Source: Oxytricha trifallax (lineage: Eukaryota; Ciliophora; Spirotrichea; Sporadotrichida; Oxytrichidae). From it: 64,000 nucleotides of DNA. The notes beneath the pieces were generated by a model that saw nothing but the letters and a program-made list of their open reading frames with translations, made no database searches and was not told where the DNA came from. The position numbers and the translations under genes are program-made. This document shows, piece after piece, positions 34,276 through 46,808 of this stretch. The DNA lies in NCBI GenBank assembly GCA_000711775.1, contig ARYC01018599.1, positions 1 through 64,000 on the forward strand, given 5' to 3'. Each line of letters starts with the position of its first letter. Within the stretch, counting starts at the first letter, position 1.

Positions 34276-34898
34276 AATTATTATTTGTTCACCCCGAGCC
34301 AACCCCCCCCACCCCTCCCCCACCCCAAACCAGAGCCCCCCCCCCCACCTCCATATAAATAATTTTTTTCAGTGTAATTTTTCTTGCCCTTTGGGCGGCT
34401 ATTACATATTATGATTTATTTTTATAAGATTCACTACATCCGTCATCATTTTTGTGTACATGCTCCCATAGGAAAATATTTAAAACTCAAAACAAATGTT
34501 ATTTTTATATATAATATTAAATATTTTTAGATAAGAAATTTTTTTGTAACATTCATATTATTGTACTTTTAATAAGTTAACCATAAAATTAAAAATAAAT
34601 ATACATTCCAGTTAAATAAGTAATTTTATGGTTAACTTATTAAAAGTACAATAATATGAATGTTACAAAAAAATTTCTTATCTAAAAATATTTAATATTA
34701 TATATAAAAATAACATTTGTTTTGAGTTTTAAATATTTTCCTATGGGAGCATGTACACAAAAATGATGACGGATGTAGTGAATCTTATAAAAATAAATCA
34801 TAATATGCAATACCCGCCCGCAGGGCAAGAAAAATTACACTGAAAAAAATTATTTATTGGAGGTGGGGGGGGGGGCTCGGGGTGAACAATTATTATTT
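34276..34898. repeat. 11-bp target-site duplications flanking the palindrome
   Basis: AATTATTATTT occurs exactly at 34276-34286 and again at 34888-34898, immediately outside the palindromic element. AT-richness makes some similarity likely by chance, but an 11/11 match at both exact borders supports insertion. Confidence 0.75.
34287..34887. mobile_element. 601-bp fold-back (MITE-like) palindromic element
   Basis: Two arms of about 270-300 bp are near-perfect inverted copies (for example CACTACATCCGTCATCATTT and its complement) around a loop of about 35 bp near 34580-34615. Both ends begin GTTCACCCCGAGCC followed by poly-C tracts and CACCTCCA. The left arm carries about 36 extra C-rich bases (34301-34336). 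There is no ORF. The 11-bp duplication suggests a cut-and-paste transposase of a family that makes long duplications (Mutator-like or fold-back), supplied in trans. Very low arm divergence suggests recent origin or gene conversion. Confidence 0.85.
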
Positions 34899-34943
34899 TT
34901 ATTTATTGTCAATGACCAATTATAAATCATAGATGTGACGCCA

Positions 34944-35140
34944 TCAATAAACTGATTTCATATATTCTTGAATCTTTCTGTTCTTTTCGTGTTGTACCAT
35001 TTCTATTCTCTGTTCTTTCAATTCATTTGACTGTCTTTTCCAAGGATCTTTACTATCCTATTACTGAAATATAATTATTTTTGGATATGTTTTTTGTAAC
35101 TTATATTTTTTGTTGAGTGATGGTACTTTTGCTCAGACAT
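34944..35140 (-). CDS. 51-aa gene with one mini-intron, family member
   Basis: Exon 1 (35105-35140) encodes MSEQKYHHSTKN. The intron (35064-35104) ends TATTTCAG; its start reads ATAAGTTACAAAAAACATAT, one base off the GTAAGT donor of sister copies. Exon 2 (34944-35063) encodes QQDSKDPWKRQSNELKEQRI then MVQHEKNRKIQEYMKSVY, TGA. Phases agree exactly. The protein is charged and helical. The altered donor (AT instead of GT) suggests splicing is lost or non-canonical, so the gene may be decaying. Start MSEQK is shared with sequence at 28852. Confidence 0.5.
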
Positions 35141-35144
35141 TTTT

Positions 35145-37739
35145 ACATATTTTATAATTACCAATCAATTATTAATTTCTTTAAATTTTAAAAAAAATAA
35201 ATCATTATTACTCTAATGATTTGCTCTTGTCTTTGTAATTATTGATATTTTTTAGGGAGAAATAGCATTAGAGCTATTTGATTTAACCTAGGATTTAGTT
35301 AACTAATTTGATAGAGCACTTAAAAATGTATTTGATCTCCAAATCTGTTTCCCTGAATCATTGTATAAAAATTGTATTTAATCTAATTGATATTAAATGT
35401 AAAGAATACTTGAAAAATACCAAAAATTAATGAATATTTAGAACTCGAATATTTGTGTTCATAATATATTAAGAAATGTTAAGCATCTTGTTTTGTAGAG
35501 TTTTAATTTGATTAAAATAATGAGGGCATTTTTCACCATCACATGATATTTTTTGAAAAAAATATATGATAATTTTATCCTAATTTAATTTATCAACCCT
35601 GAATCAAAAATATAGTAATAAAGTACAATAAGTTAACCATATTGAAATGATATGCTTCCTATATTTAAATTATATACAAATATTTACTTATATGATTTGA
35701 GTAATAAAGCTAATAAGAAATTGTATTAAATTAAATTGATAAAGTTAAAGGCAAAATCAATAAATACAAATATTTTATAAACTTTAGAGATATTAAAATT
35801 TACATTGATTTAAATTATAAATTTAAAATCATTTACCTATTACTGATTAAATTTGAAAATTAAAAAATTTTAAAGGATATATTCAAGTTTTTCTTATTTA
35901 GATTTTCATTATTTATTTAAATAAATTTTCTTTTTTTGTATTGTATTTTTAAAATAATTGAATATTAGTTTTTTAAAAGCAATATTTCTTATTTTAGATA
36001 TTCTAGTATATCTTAGATATTTGTATATTTATGAAGTTAATAATTTCAAAATTTAAAAGCATTAGAATAATCATAATTAAAAACTTTGGCAATTATTTTT
36101 ATTATAAATTAGCTATGAACAAATGCAGCAGAAAGATATAGATTTGTATATTTAAGTTTCTATTCCTATTTGCTATTTTATTTTTAGTTATTATTATTAA
36201 TTCTAAATTTTTAAAATATTCTATAACATTCTTTTTAATTATTCAAGAACCATACTATATATAATTGATTAAGACCAAAGAAATCGAAGCTTATATCGTC
36301 TTAAGGATTTAGAATAATAAATATTGAATCTAATATAAGGTAAATTTAATTGACAATGAAAGGTATTATGTAAATGAAACATTTTTGCCGATGAAATTTA
36401 TAGGACGCTTGATAATAAAAATAAAATTTACTAGAAGATGGTAAACACAAGATAATAGAAAATTTATTTTATATTAACTTTGGGAGTATTTTTAATTACA
36501 ATTCCGTTGTTATAGTGTGCTAACTCAATCACATATATAGATAATATTTCATTAGAGTAAAAATTGTAAATTAAGAAATCATGCAACAATTAATACTAAA
36601 TCATTTAACATGAAAAATCTTAACTTATCGAGAAAATAATATGATTGAGTTAATGGACTTTAATTCTAGTCTATAAAACAATTCATAATTTAATTAATTG
36701 CATAAAATTATAAGATATATATTTTTATGTCTAAGATATTTATGCTTTAATTTAATAAATCATTTAAAATTAGATTTATAATTATTTTATCACATGTTTA
36801 GCTTTGGAAAAATACTAACCATCACAGAGAGATAGATTTACGAAAAAACAAAGAATTAATGGATTTATTTGTTTAAATTATTTGTTATGAAAATAATGAC
36901 AAATACCTAGTTTATTTACTAATTAAATAAATTATTAAGTTATTTTTAACATTTTATAAAATATTAAAAAAGCATTTAAACTTTATTTTGACTGTTACAT
37001 ATTTATATTCATAATATTAAGCATTTTAATACAATTTTTTGAGCATATATTTTAGTTATTTTAAGTAGAACAATTGAAATTTTAAGTTGCATAATGATCA
37101 TAGTAAAATATGATGGAATTGTATTTTCTGAGTTTATATTGCAATGTCAATATATAAGGAATTAGGCTAATTTCTTTTAATATATTAACATTCAAAATAA
37201 AATAAAATTATAATTAATTTGCTGACACAAAATTTAAATTTTGATAAAAGAACCTAAATTAAAATGAAATTTTTATTAAGTTTAATCATGAGTGAAATTA
37301 GACTATTCTAATAAAAGGAGGATATTACAAAATACATCAAGCAAAAATTAAATAAAATATGAGCATAGAAAGGGAAAAATTGATGGTATATTCTTCATTT
37401 GTTTCGTAAAGCATCTAGTCTGCTCTTTCAAGAATTTAGTTATATTATGATAACTAAAATGGATATGTGAATAAAAAGTATATATATAATATATCTTTTA
37501 TATGAAAAAGAAATATATAATAATAATTCGACAAGTTTAAAATATATCTAAAAAACGAATTGTATAAAAATATTTAAACGTTCATTCATGTATTTCAATA
37601 TTTAAATAAAGTTAGATATCATAAAAGTTTTTAAGTAAACTAATCAAAACCATATGTTTAATTAAAGTTATCTTTAATATATATTCTTAATATATTAGAG
37701 TCTTTAAAAGGATGGAAAGATTCCAATTTTATTCTTATT
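35145..37739. other. AT-rich stretch without a supported gene
   Basis: About 2.6 kb of very AT-rich DNA to the left of the weak coding-like island at 37.74 kb. No defensible gene. Confidence 0.4.
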
Positions 37740-38220
37740 GAGCTTTCTTTAACTCTTTAGCTTGAATGTGATAGGCAATGCGGTTTCCAAGTTGACTGAT
37801 TAAAGAACCACTCGGAGAATCTCTATTTGATATTTTTTGATATACTCAAGCAATAAAATGAAATGCTTTCCTGCAATTTTTAAGCTTGAAAGAGTAAGTT
37901 TAGCTTTTACGCTAAAAGAAAATGTAGGAGTAGATACTTAGCCTACAAAACGAAAGATAGATTCAAAGAAGCCATCAATTAAACATTGATATTAAGGAAA
38001 GGGGATAAATAGAATCTCTTAAATTTCCTATTTTATTTTTAAATCTGATTAAATTAATGATGATGAGAAATAGTAACATAAATGTACGAATTATAGAGCA
38101 CAATCTTATAATTTTTGAAAACATTTCAAAAATAAATTCATAATAGAATTATTTATTTTCTTTACCAAAAAAATAATTTGGGAAATTCTCCACTGAATTC
38201 ATAAAATTTATAAATTAATT
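37740..38220 (+). other. Possible coding island
   Basis: Two overlapping plus frames are open. MKCFPAIFKLERVSLAFTLK to KRKIDSKKPSIKH starts at 37858. The other contains QKKMQEQILSLQNERQIQRS. GC is slightly higher than around it. Weak evidence only. Confidence 0.25.
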
Positions 38221-41200
38221 TAAATTATAATGATTATTATAATTTATAAATTGCCAATTTATTTTAATTTAAAGATTTATAAATAAATTGACTTTAATAA
38301 TCTTGTAAAAAAAAGTATAAATCAGAAAGGACAGTGATTATATAAATCCATAAAAGTAAGCATATTCTCCCTAACATGTACTTTTTTGAAATTTGCACAA
38401 GTATTTATTTGTATTATTAATTTATATTATAGTATTTACTATTTATACTTCTAATAAGGTATAAGTCGTTAAATTTTATTTTGGAAAAAATTCTGGGTAT
38501 AAATTGCTTATTTTGCAATTTTATTACTATTATTTATTATTTATATGTATAAAACTGAAATAGTTGGTAAATTGTTTAAAACTATATCTAACACATTCAT
38601 AGTTCATGTTCTTCTAGTACTCAGTTTCAATTACTCTATCATTCTTTAAAATAAAAAATATAAATTTTGATGGAACTTAAGATCTAATTGTAAATTCAAG
38701 TGAATTACTTTTCTCCCAGCGATTCACCATCAATATATTTTCCTCACTCCTTTCATCAAATTAAATATTTATACACATCATGACCTTAAGGCGAGATGAT
38801 ATTTCCGTAATTTCTTTTTATAAATAACTCCTATTTCACATTCTGCAAACATCAACTCAGTCTAGTTTGTCGTTACCAGTCAGTTATTATATAACTTACA
38901 GTACTTACCTAAAATATTTTCTTGGATATTTTATTGAATATTTTAGAGTATAATTAATAATTTAAAAATTTATTGCATAACTTTTGAGAGAATATGATTT
39001 AAAATTATTATGTTTATATTTATTTTACAACAAAGGTGGAAAACGCTTAAATTATAAATATATTAGAGCTTTTATAAAAATTTACAACAATTACATGAGA
39101 TATATACAATTAAATTAAAATTTATATTTTTAAGAATTTTCGGTAAGAATATTAGAATTTTACATCATTATTTGAAAATAGAAGTTGTAACTTCGATAAT
39201 TAAAAGTATAAAATTCTGAATGAAAACCTAAATTTTTAAAGGATTTTAAGATGAATGAGCAACTCATTAATATCAAAAGCAAACATATTAAATAATAGAA
39301 ATGTTGTTTAATAGAGCCTTGTTTATATATGTAATTAATGGAATTAAAATCTTCTTAAAAATTTAAATATAATTTCGTAGGATTAAAAAGAGATTCCATT
39401 TATGAAATGAATTCGGTGTTGTTATTTTAATTTTGATAAAATGGAAAATTATTGAATTATTCGTTATTAAATTGTCTAATTTAATCAATCTTTAGAATTG
39501 TTTAAATGAGAGTAAACAATAAGATTGACTTAAACATTGAAGGTACCATTTCATCGAATCCTTATAACGAGATAGTTTGACTTTAATATTTAAGTATCTC
39601 CAGGTATACAATATATTAAGTAAGTTATAGAATTCAGTTAATTTTTAATTCTCTAGAATAAACTAAAAATTGTTAAAATTAGCCAATTTTAACTGTTAAT
39701 AATTTAATTTATTATTTGTTTTATTTAGATTAATTCTTTAATTTTGAATACACTTCTAACAATTATAAATAACTTGAGACAAAACTAGAACCAAATCATA
39801 AATTTACTCAACAGACTTAAAAAGAAAATTAATATTAATGAATAAAGTTATTATTATTGATAAAATACAAAAGATCAGGAAATATGAGAAATACAAATTC
39901 AAAAAAAACTGGCATGTATTATATTTAGTGAATTAAATTAAATTAATGAGTGCCATACTTTAAATAAATATAGGACATTTTGTAACATACATTTTATAAA
40001 TAACAACCAAGTTATTTTATTTAAAACTTTGATATTTTAATTTTATAGAATTCTAAAATCAATTCTAATTTAGCTGAGAGGTCTGAATGTAATAGTTTTA
40101 TTAGGTACTAGAATCTTTGATGAAAATTCATAATAATTTCTGATTATTTTAGAGCTATATAAACTAGCGCTGATTCAAAACCCTAAATCTCAAAATGTTG
40201 ATTAAAATTCATAAATAATGAGCAATTATTATTCTTTTCAGGTAAACTTTGCAATTTTATGAATAAATTTCTGAAAAATTAATACTTACTAATAGATTTT
40301 ATGTTTAGAGGTATTGTTTTTAAAATGATATAGATTAATCCATTTTTAATTAAAACTAGAATACTATAAATATATTAAGTTGCTTTATTTGATTTAAACA
40401 ATTTTTCATATTTTAAAGATAAATGATCGATAATAAAAAAATGGCCGATCAAAAAATTTAAATAAAACAATTTATGATTTATTATAATATTTTATTCTAC
40501 AGTAGTAAGTTAATTTATTCTAATTTTTAAATATCTTCATCTAGGGTGGAACAAGCTTTTAGCACAAAAATTTTTATATAGCAGAACAAATGACTTAGCT
40601 ATTATTAATTTAAAATGAAAAAAGAGGGAGTTCTATAGAATAAAAATGCAAAACTCGTAAAACTTTTGTTTAAAATTATTTGCAATTGCACTTCAACATT
40701 CAAAAAATATTTAAAATATATAAATTAAAGATTTTAATGGAGCTATTTTCAAGTAGCTCTCATTATTTAAGCATAGATCAATTAGATTTTTGGAGTATAT
40801 TAAATTATATCAATAAAGCCTTATATAGATACCCGAGATAAAATGGCTATATAGATTATAAATCAGAAAAAAGATTATAATTTCAATCCATCTTGCTAAA
40901 AACTTATTGGGTTGGAATAATTATTTATCAGAATGTCGAAATCATCATGGCTTCGGCAATAAATTGCTTTGAATTCAATTTAGAAACTCAAATTGCTATT
41001 TTTTTAAAGATGATAGAGATAAAAACAATTTAAGCATATTATTACATAAAATATAAAGTTCATTTACAATTCAAATATGACTTTTCAAAGTCTCGAAAAA
41101 TGAGTATTTTTTTGAAAATTCAGGGAAAAATTTATCTATCAAATAATTAAGGTTTCTGTTTGAAAATGCCACATTATACTGTTACTTACTTAATTTAATT

Positions 41201-41955
41201 CATGCTCTAGAAATAAAATACCTTTTTGTTATAATTCTTTTTAAATAATTAAGTACAGTTCAATTTCGATTTATTTACAAAGTTATTGGATTAATACTTA
41301 ATGAGGAAAATAAATAAAATATTAAAAATAAATTAAAAGCATTAGCAATAAAGTTGTCCAACTTAAAAGATCTTTTGGCTTATTCGATAAAAAATACAAA
41401 ATAGCTATACATATTTTATGCTGCATTAATTTATCTCATCCCTAAATCTATATAACTCGACTTAAATAGGGAGTTATAATTTGTTGAATTATAGGCATTA
41501 AACTAACTTCGAGTTATCTCGCTCCTCAATAAGACAAAATTGAACCGATAAAATTAAAGAAATGAATTTGAATTCTTTATTGAATGAGCTCAAGATCGTT
41601 TAAATTTTGTTCTATTTAACTAACAATTTATTGATTTTCAATTAATTTAAATTAAAAATACTCTCAATCCGAAAATATTCCTAATATATTTTTTTATTTT
41701 TTTTATTTGTCATAAGAACATTCAACTTCATTTTTATATGAATCTTCTTTAAAAAAAATCGTATTAAATTATAATTATAAAAATTTATTAATTCATGCAT
41801 GTCATATCTATAATTAGAACCTATACTTCCTGAAATTATAATATATTTGATTAGTATTACTTCTTTGCTTGATATATTATGAAAAATTTAATATTTTAAA
41901 ATTCTAGCGTTTCTATTTACATTATTTATTCAATACAAATTTAAACTAAAATACA
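38221..41955. other. AT-rich stretch without a supported gene
   Basis: Nothing beyond AT-rich sequence was recognised in about 3.7 kb. Short TGA-free frames are as expected by chance. Confidence 0.4.
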
Positions 41956-42032
41956 CCAGTAATTATGAAATATTCAAGACTATATGCTACTATATAAATC
42001 TAATCTTGAGTATTTCCTAATTACTGGTATAT
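41956..42032. repeat. Imperfect inverted repeat (hairpin), about 31-bp arms
   Basis: ACCAGTAATTATGAAATATT and the complement of AATTACTGGT with about four mismatches, loop about 20 bp. It could form a stem; it could be a tiny fold-back element or a terminator-like structure. It lies just downstream of the 42.2-kb family copy. Confidence 0.65.
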
Positions 42033-42158
42033 ATGTATAATTTTGTTATATATTATATAAAAAAGTATCATGGTATTTGAGTATTCATGATTTATAATAC
42101 GAATACTTTAATTAATTAATTATTTTAATCACATTTATACTATAACTTATTATGTAAA

Positions 42159-42400
42159 TCAAAAATGGAAATCTCTCTGATTATTGCTATTATTCCTCTT
42201 CATCTTCATCGTATTCGTTTTGCATTTGATTGAATTCATCCAAGTCTGCTCTTTCTGTCACCCTGCGAAGCACCAGTCCAGCTGCACCTGTGGTCTTACC
42301 AGGTAGGACCACTATAAAAAAAATTAAAGATATGTTTTTTGTAACTTACATTTTTAATGAGTGCTCTATCTTCACATGCGTTTGATCTTTAAATATTCGT
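42159..42400 (-). pseudogene. C-terminal part of the basic/acidic-tail family, with mini-intron
   Basis: A mini-intron at 42312-42349 (GTAAGTTACAAAAAACATAT ... TTTTATAG) precedes an exon reading VLPGKTTGAAGLVLRRVTER, DLDEFNQMQNEYDEDEEE, then four Gln (TAA/TAG) and SERFPF before TGA at 42159. The acidic tail and the ERFPF ending match the copy at 22465. The sequence upstream of the intron is short and contains a TGA, so the N-terminal part is missing or decayed. Alignment to the 13.1-kb protein is PGKTxGxG...RA.xR. Confidence 0.5.
42312..42349 (-). other. Conserved mini-intron, family copy
   Basis: 38 nt with canonical GTAAGT donor and TATAG acceptor. Its first 20 bases are identical to the intron at 28777-28816. 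Confidence 0.65.
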
Positions 42401-42409
42401 ATTACTATT

Positions 42410-43899
42410 TAAGTTTTTGATTAAATTTAAAGTTTTCATATTATAAGTTATAATTACTTAGATAAATTTCTCCACAAAATATACAAAAACCAATTTATTT
42501 ATATTAGAAAATTTATATAGAGTAAGTGAATTGTAAGAATAGAATTTAATTGATTTATGTCGATACAATGTGCTATTATATAAATTGGTTTCCTTGATTG
42601 TAGAAAAAAATACTGCTTAATAATTTTCAAGAGATTTAGTAAAAATACAAACTTAGTGAGTTTATTAATTAGAAATACATAATATTATTCTTAATTTATA
42701 AATTGAAATCTAATTTTCAATTAAAATTAATGAAATATAATTAATTATAAATTTGATTAATTACAAGAAGTAGACTACCGAGCAAAAAAACGCAATTTAT
42801 CGCTAGGTTAGCTTGAAATTCATAATTCTCAAAATATTCAAAATCTATAATTTATCTTTGAATATATGATTAATTTATTGAGTTTAAAAATTTCTTTTAT
42901 AAAAATACTACAGCTAATATATATTAATTTTTAATCTAATCCTTAAATTTATTATATAAAAAAAGTGATTAAATAAATTATAATTATTCTTATTTATAAT
43001 CAAAATTATCTTTTCCTTTTATTGCATATATTAATTAATTACTTTTCGTGCTAATAGATGAAATTTAATCAATTTATTGAGAATTTGGATATAAAATTAT
43101 AATTAACTTTCTAATTTATATTATTTCAATCACTAATGAAAAATATTACAATGAAATAATTAAAATATTTACAATTAAACTAAAAAATCATATAAAAGAC
43201 AGTATAATTATAAAAGCAAGAATAATCTTTTGTAAGAAGATTAAAATTTATTTAAAATAACAATAGAATTTGCATATTATAATAATAAATAAATAAAGTA
43301 AGTTTTCTAAATTTAAATTACCTAATGAAATATGCGAATAAAAATGCTTGAAGGAAGGAAAAAATTATAAATGACAATAAAATATTCAAGTCATAATTTA
43401 AAAAAATAAAATCAAATATTTTGATTTATTCGAAATATTTGGTGGATTATGGATTTCAAGCGTTTGCTACAGATGAATGGCAAATTTTTGTTAGGTAATC
43501 TACTCTTAATATTTTGTTGAATTTTTTTCATTTTAATTGAAAATCATATTTATATTAATAAATTGAAAATCATATTGTGTATTAAGAATTATACAACTTA
43601 CTAAATTTTTGTATTTTTACTAGATACTTTAATCAAAATATTTATGCCTACAATTAGAATTATACTCTGATATTTGTAAAAGGTGAAAAAATAGTTTGAT
43701 GATTTGAGCTATAATTGTTTAGAATTTTAGTCTAAAAGTATAATTTTCTAGTACTATTTTTTATTGTTATTGTTTCGTAGTTATTTAAGATTCGTAACTT
43801 ACTTTGACAATACTACTTTAAACAGCTGAACATATTTACTCTTAAATATAATTATAAAGATTTATAATTTAAAATAAATTGATTAAAGTTATAGAGATT
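42410..43899. other. AT-rich stretch without a supported gene
   Basis: AT-rich DNA up to the left end of the nested TBEs. No gene recognised. Confidence 0.5.
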
Positions 43900-44039
43900 C
43901 AAAACCCCAAAACCCCTTAGTGAGGTTTAAAAGTGCTTTGATTTGTAGGGTATAGTTGGGGGTCTTATTGGGGTTAGTAGAGAAAAAGCAGGATTTATAT
44001 GAATTTAATGTAAATTTAATGATTATTAGGTGAATTAAC

Positions 44040-45487
44040 TCAAACGAATTTAATTTGCTTGTCTTTGTTATATCTCTTGAATCTTGCAGTCTTTAGTGGT
44101 TCAAGCATGTCGTCTAATGATTATCTAGGATAGTGAGGAGCTCTTACTATTATCATCTCTACTAAATTTCTAATTTCTTCGCTTACATCTTCATACTTTA
44201 TATGTTTCTAAGCTAAGCTAATTGATTATTTTTCATGCTTTGTGCCAAAGTAAGACATACTTTCCATATCGCTCTCTAATATAATAGCAGCAACTGGCCA
44301 TACATCCCATTATACTGAACCATTGGTCCACTTCTCTCTGATTGGAAAGTATCCAGGGGTTCCAAGAACCTTAGCTAAGGTTATATTTACTTAGCGTAAT
44401 GCTCTATTGAAATCGATGACAACTACTTCTAAAGGGCATATGTTCAACATAACATTTTCAGGCTTCAAATCTCTATGAACATATCCAAGTTCATGCAACT
44501 CTTTGACACCCTTTATCATATCTGATAGAATATCATTCAAATCATTTGGGTATCTGTTATGATATAAATAGTCTCTAAGAGTCATTTCAAATTTCTTTAG
44601 TCTAAGTGCGATGAAACCAAAGCCTAAAATAACCCCATCTAACTTTAGCAAATTCTTGCAGTCTCTTCTCTGTGCTTCTCTTAGAACCATATATTCGTTA
44701 GCGAATTCATTCTGGTACTGCTCATTCTTAATTAGATAGCTGAAAGGGTAAACCTTATATGCATACTCATCAACCACAATGAGCTTTACTTTGTTAGGCA
44801 CGCTTATATTCAAATAATTTTCAATGGAACTGCTAAGATCAACTGCAATTCAATGCAGGAATATACATAGCTCTCTCTTAGAAACATGCTAAAAAGATAT
44901 TTCCTGCAGGTTGATTCATTGTTTCAAATAGTTTCTGCTTCTTGAGCCTTTCCTGCTATTCTCTCTGAGACTCAAGAGTATTTGATTTTCTCTTTGCTGT
45001 TACTAGTTTTTGAGTATCTACATCTTAAATCAAGAACTCACTAAGGTGATGCTTTTGCATATGCCTTTTAACTTTAGCTGAGTGAGTATATACTTCATGC
45101 ATGTTGTGCACTAATACCTGCCATCTACCTTATCGTGCTTGAAATACACCTTAGGCTTTCCAGAATGTATCTCTTTTAAATGCCTCTACAAGCTTTATTC
45201 AGTTGAGAAAAAATTCTAGCACTCTTAACATCAAAATGTTTTTATTTTTTCAACTGGTAGCTGTTCTTTTTCTTCCTCAATAAATAAACTTGAGTTTAAA
45301 CTCCTAACTCTGTACTCTCACTCTGGTTTAAAATTTCTATGATAAAAACCTCTGCTTCAAACTAAAGAGATCTAAGCTCTACCTCCCTCTCAACATAAAT
45401 AATTTCAGGCTTTTTAGATTAGCCAAAGTTTAGCAATGATTATCCTACTCCAAGAGAAACTGATTTACGATTTAAGTTAGCCGCCAT
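44040..45487 (-). pseudogene. TBE zinc-finger/kinase protein (57-kDa type), outer element, left copy
   Basis: ATG 45487 reads MAANLNRKSVSLGVGQSLLN, matching the start of the 57-kDa gene at 57607. A C2H2 finger remnant lies near 45040-45120 (CTTC ... KVKRHMQKHH). The kinase domain from about 44850 is open to TGA at 44040: HELGYVHRDLKPENVML (catalytic loop), VVVIDFNRA (DFN in place of DFG), LGTPGYFP and WDVWPVAAIILE (activation and APE-like region). The N-terminal half has at least two breaks (TGA near 45110, TGA near 44855). The C-terminal kinase half is uninterrupted, about 270 codons. A nucleotide-binding Gly-rich loop is not obvious. Confidence 0.75.
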
Positions 45488-45890
45488 GTTTAAATTCAAA
45501 TTCAAATTTCTATTATAAAGCTTTAATAGCCTCTCTAGTTATATTTACTCTGTATAGGAGTTGGCACTGCAACAATTATGGTTGATATTGAAGAGTTAGA
45601 TATCATATTTATACTTAGTTTATTACTATAATTTGTCTAATTTCATGCTTAATTTTTTTAATTTTGGTACCAACATAGATAAAATTCAGGTTGGTACTGG
45701 TACTAATTAGGTTTTGAACCATATTGGAACTTTTCCATTAAAACCTCATTAGTTTAAAACTAGGTACTAATTAAGTTTTGGTACTATTAAATTGGTACCA
45801 ATTAAAATTAAACGAATTTAGTATCAGTACTAATTAAATTAAAACAAATTAAGTACTAATTTAATGGAACTAAATTGATTAAAATGGAGC
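45488..45890. promoter_or_regulatory. Divergent intergenic region with iterated GGTACTAATTAA words
   Basis: Between two outward-facing genes. At least five variants of GGTAC(C/T)AATTAA / TACTAATTAA occur at 45665-45870. The equivalent region of the canonical TBE (57770-57985) has a different but analogous set (CTCCTAATTAAG, CTCCTAATAAAG). Position and repetition suggest a shared promoter or binding-site array. Confidence 0.5.
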
Positions 45891-45964
45891 TCCATCTCTG
45901 CAGTTTATTACAGCTTCTGCAAACTTTCTCCACGTATCTTTGCAGGGTTGACCTCATATAATCA

Positions 45965-46502
45965 CAAAAAAGACATAGAAATTGAAAAGCATGAAGTTGA
46001 GTTGAAGCTTCTCAACAAAAGAAAATCGAGGGAATATTCTAAAGTGGCAGTACCTGAATAAGCTAGTGAGTTAGAGTGCGTAAAGAAGGCACGCAACCAA
46101 CTAACCTCTGAAATCACAAAAATTATGATCAAAATTCAATACAAGAAAATACTAGTTCTTGCTTAGATAGATTTAGATACTTCTCTTTAAAGTTATCTAA
46201 TTCTAGAGGACACCTATGACAAGAAAGTTATTAAGGATCATCAGTATGTTTACAAGGTATATCCTTTCAACTATCTCATAAGAAAATAATAAATATTAAA
46301 TGGAGTTTACTAATCAGTATTAAGTACTCACTCAGGCTAAGTTTAAAGAGTGCAAATACTTCATAAAGCTAGATGCTGTTCTCCTAGCCAAAGATCATGC
46401 AGCTTTCAGACTACCACTCTTTGAAATGACACTCAGAGATTTCATAACTAATTAAAGGAATCATAGATAACTTGCAGTAATAGCAACCTAAGCTATACAA
46501 TA
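45965..46502 (+). pseudogene. TBE kinase gene, outer element, right copy, 5' part
   Basis: Starts after a leader related to that of the 22-kDa gene (MELHLCSLLQ at 45892 versus MEINL at 57998), then reads KVAVPEQASELECVKKARNQ, KKVIKDHQYVYKVYPFNYLI and, after one frame shift near 46295, KFKECKYFIKLDAVLLAKDH and FEMTLRDFIT. There is no zinc finger. The gene is cut at 46502 by the inner TBE inside the segment just before the catalytic loop and resumes at 51753. Confidence 0.75.
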
Positions 46503-46808
46503 CCCCAAAACCCCAAAACCCCAATTCATGCTTAGTCTATGAGTTGATAGTGAATTGACACACGTTTATTAATGCGAAAATGCGACTAAGCGACTATTAA
46601 TAAGGACTATAGTCGAAGACTAGGTTGATTGAGAGTAGTCGTGACTAGTCTGAACATGAAAGTCAGAGTATACAACTACCCTTCACCATTGTTCATTTAG
46701 GTGGTTTGTGATTAAGTCTTGATTACTACTATTAACTTTTAAATTTAACTTAACTATTAATCAATCTAATCAACCACAGTTATAATCATTTGTCTTAAAC
46801 TTAAGATT
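46503..46808. repeat. Left 306-bp terminal inverted repeat of inner TBE
   Basis: Starts with 20 nt of C4A4 repeat, then AATTCATGCTTAGTCTATGA. Complementary to 51447-51752 with few differences. Confidence 0.9.

Noticed and set aside
6585-42400. Regular tandem duplication with a period of about 6.4 kb (coding islands near 6.6, 13.1, 22.5, 28.8, 35.1, 42.3 kb)
   Set aside because: Spacing is uneven, strands differ, the 6.6-kb unit is thioredoxin-like rather than a family member, and intervening sequence does not match.
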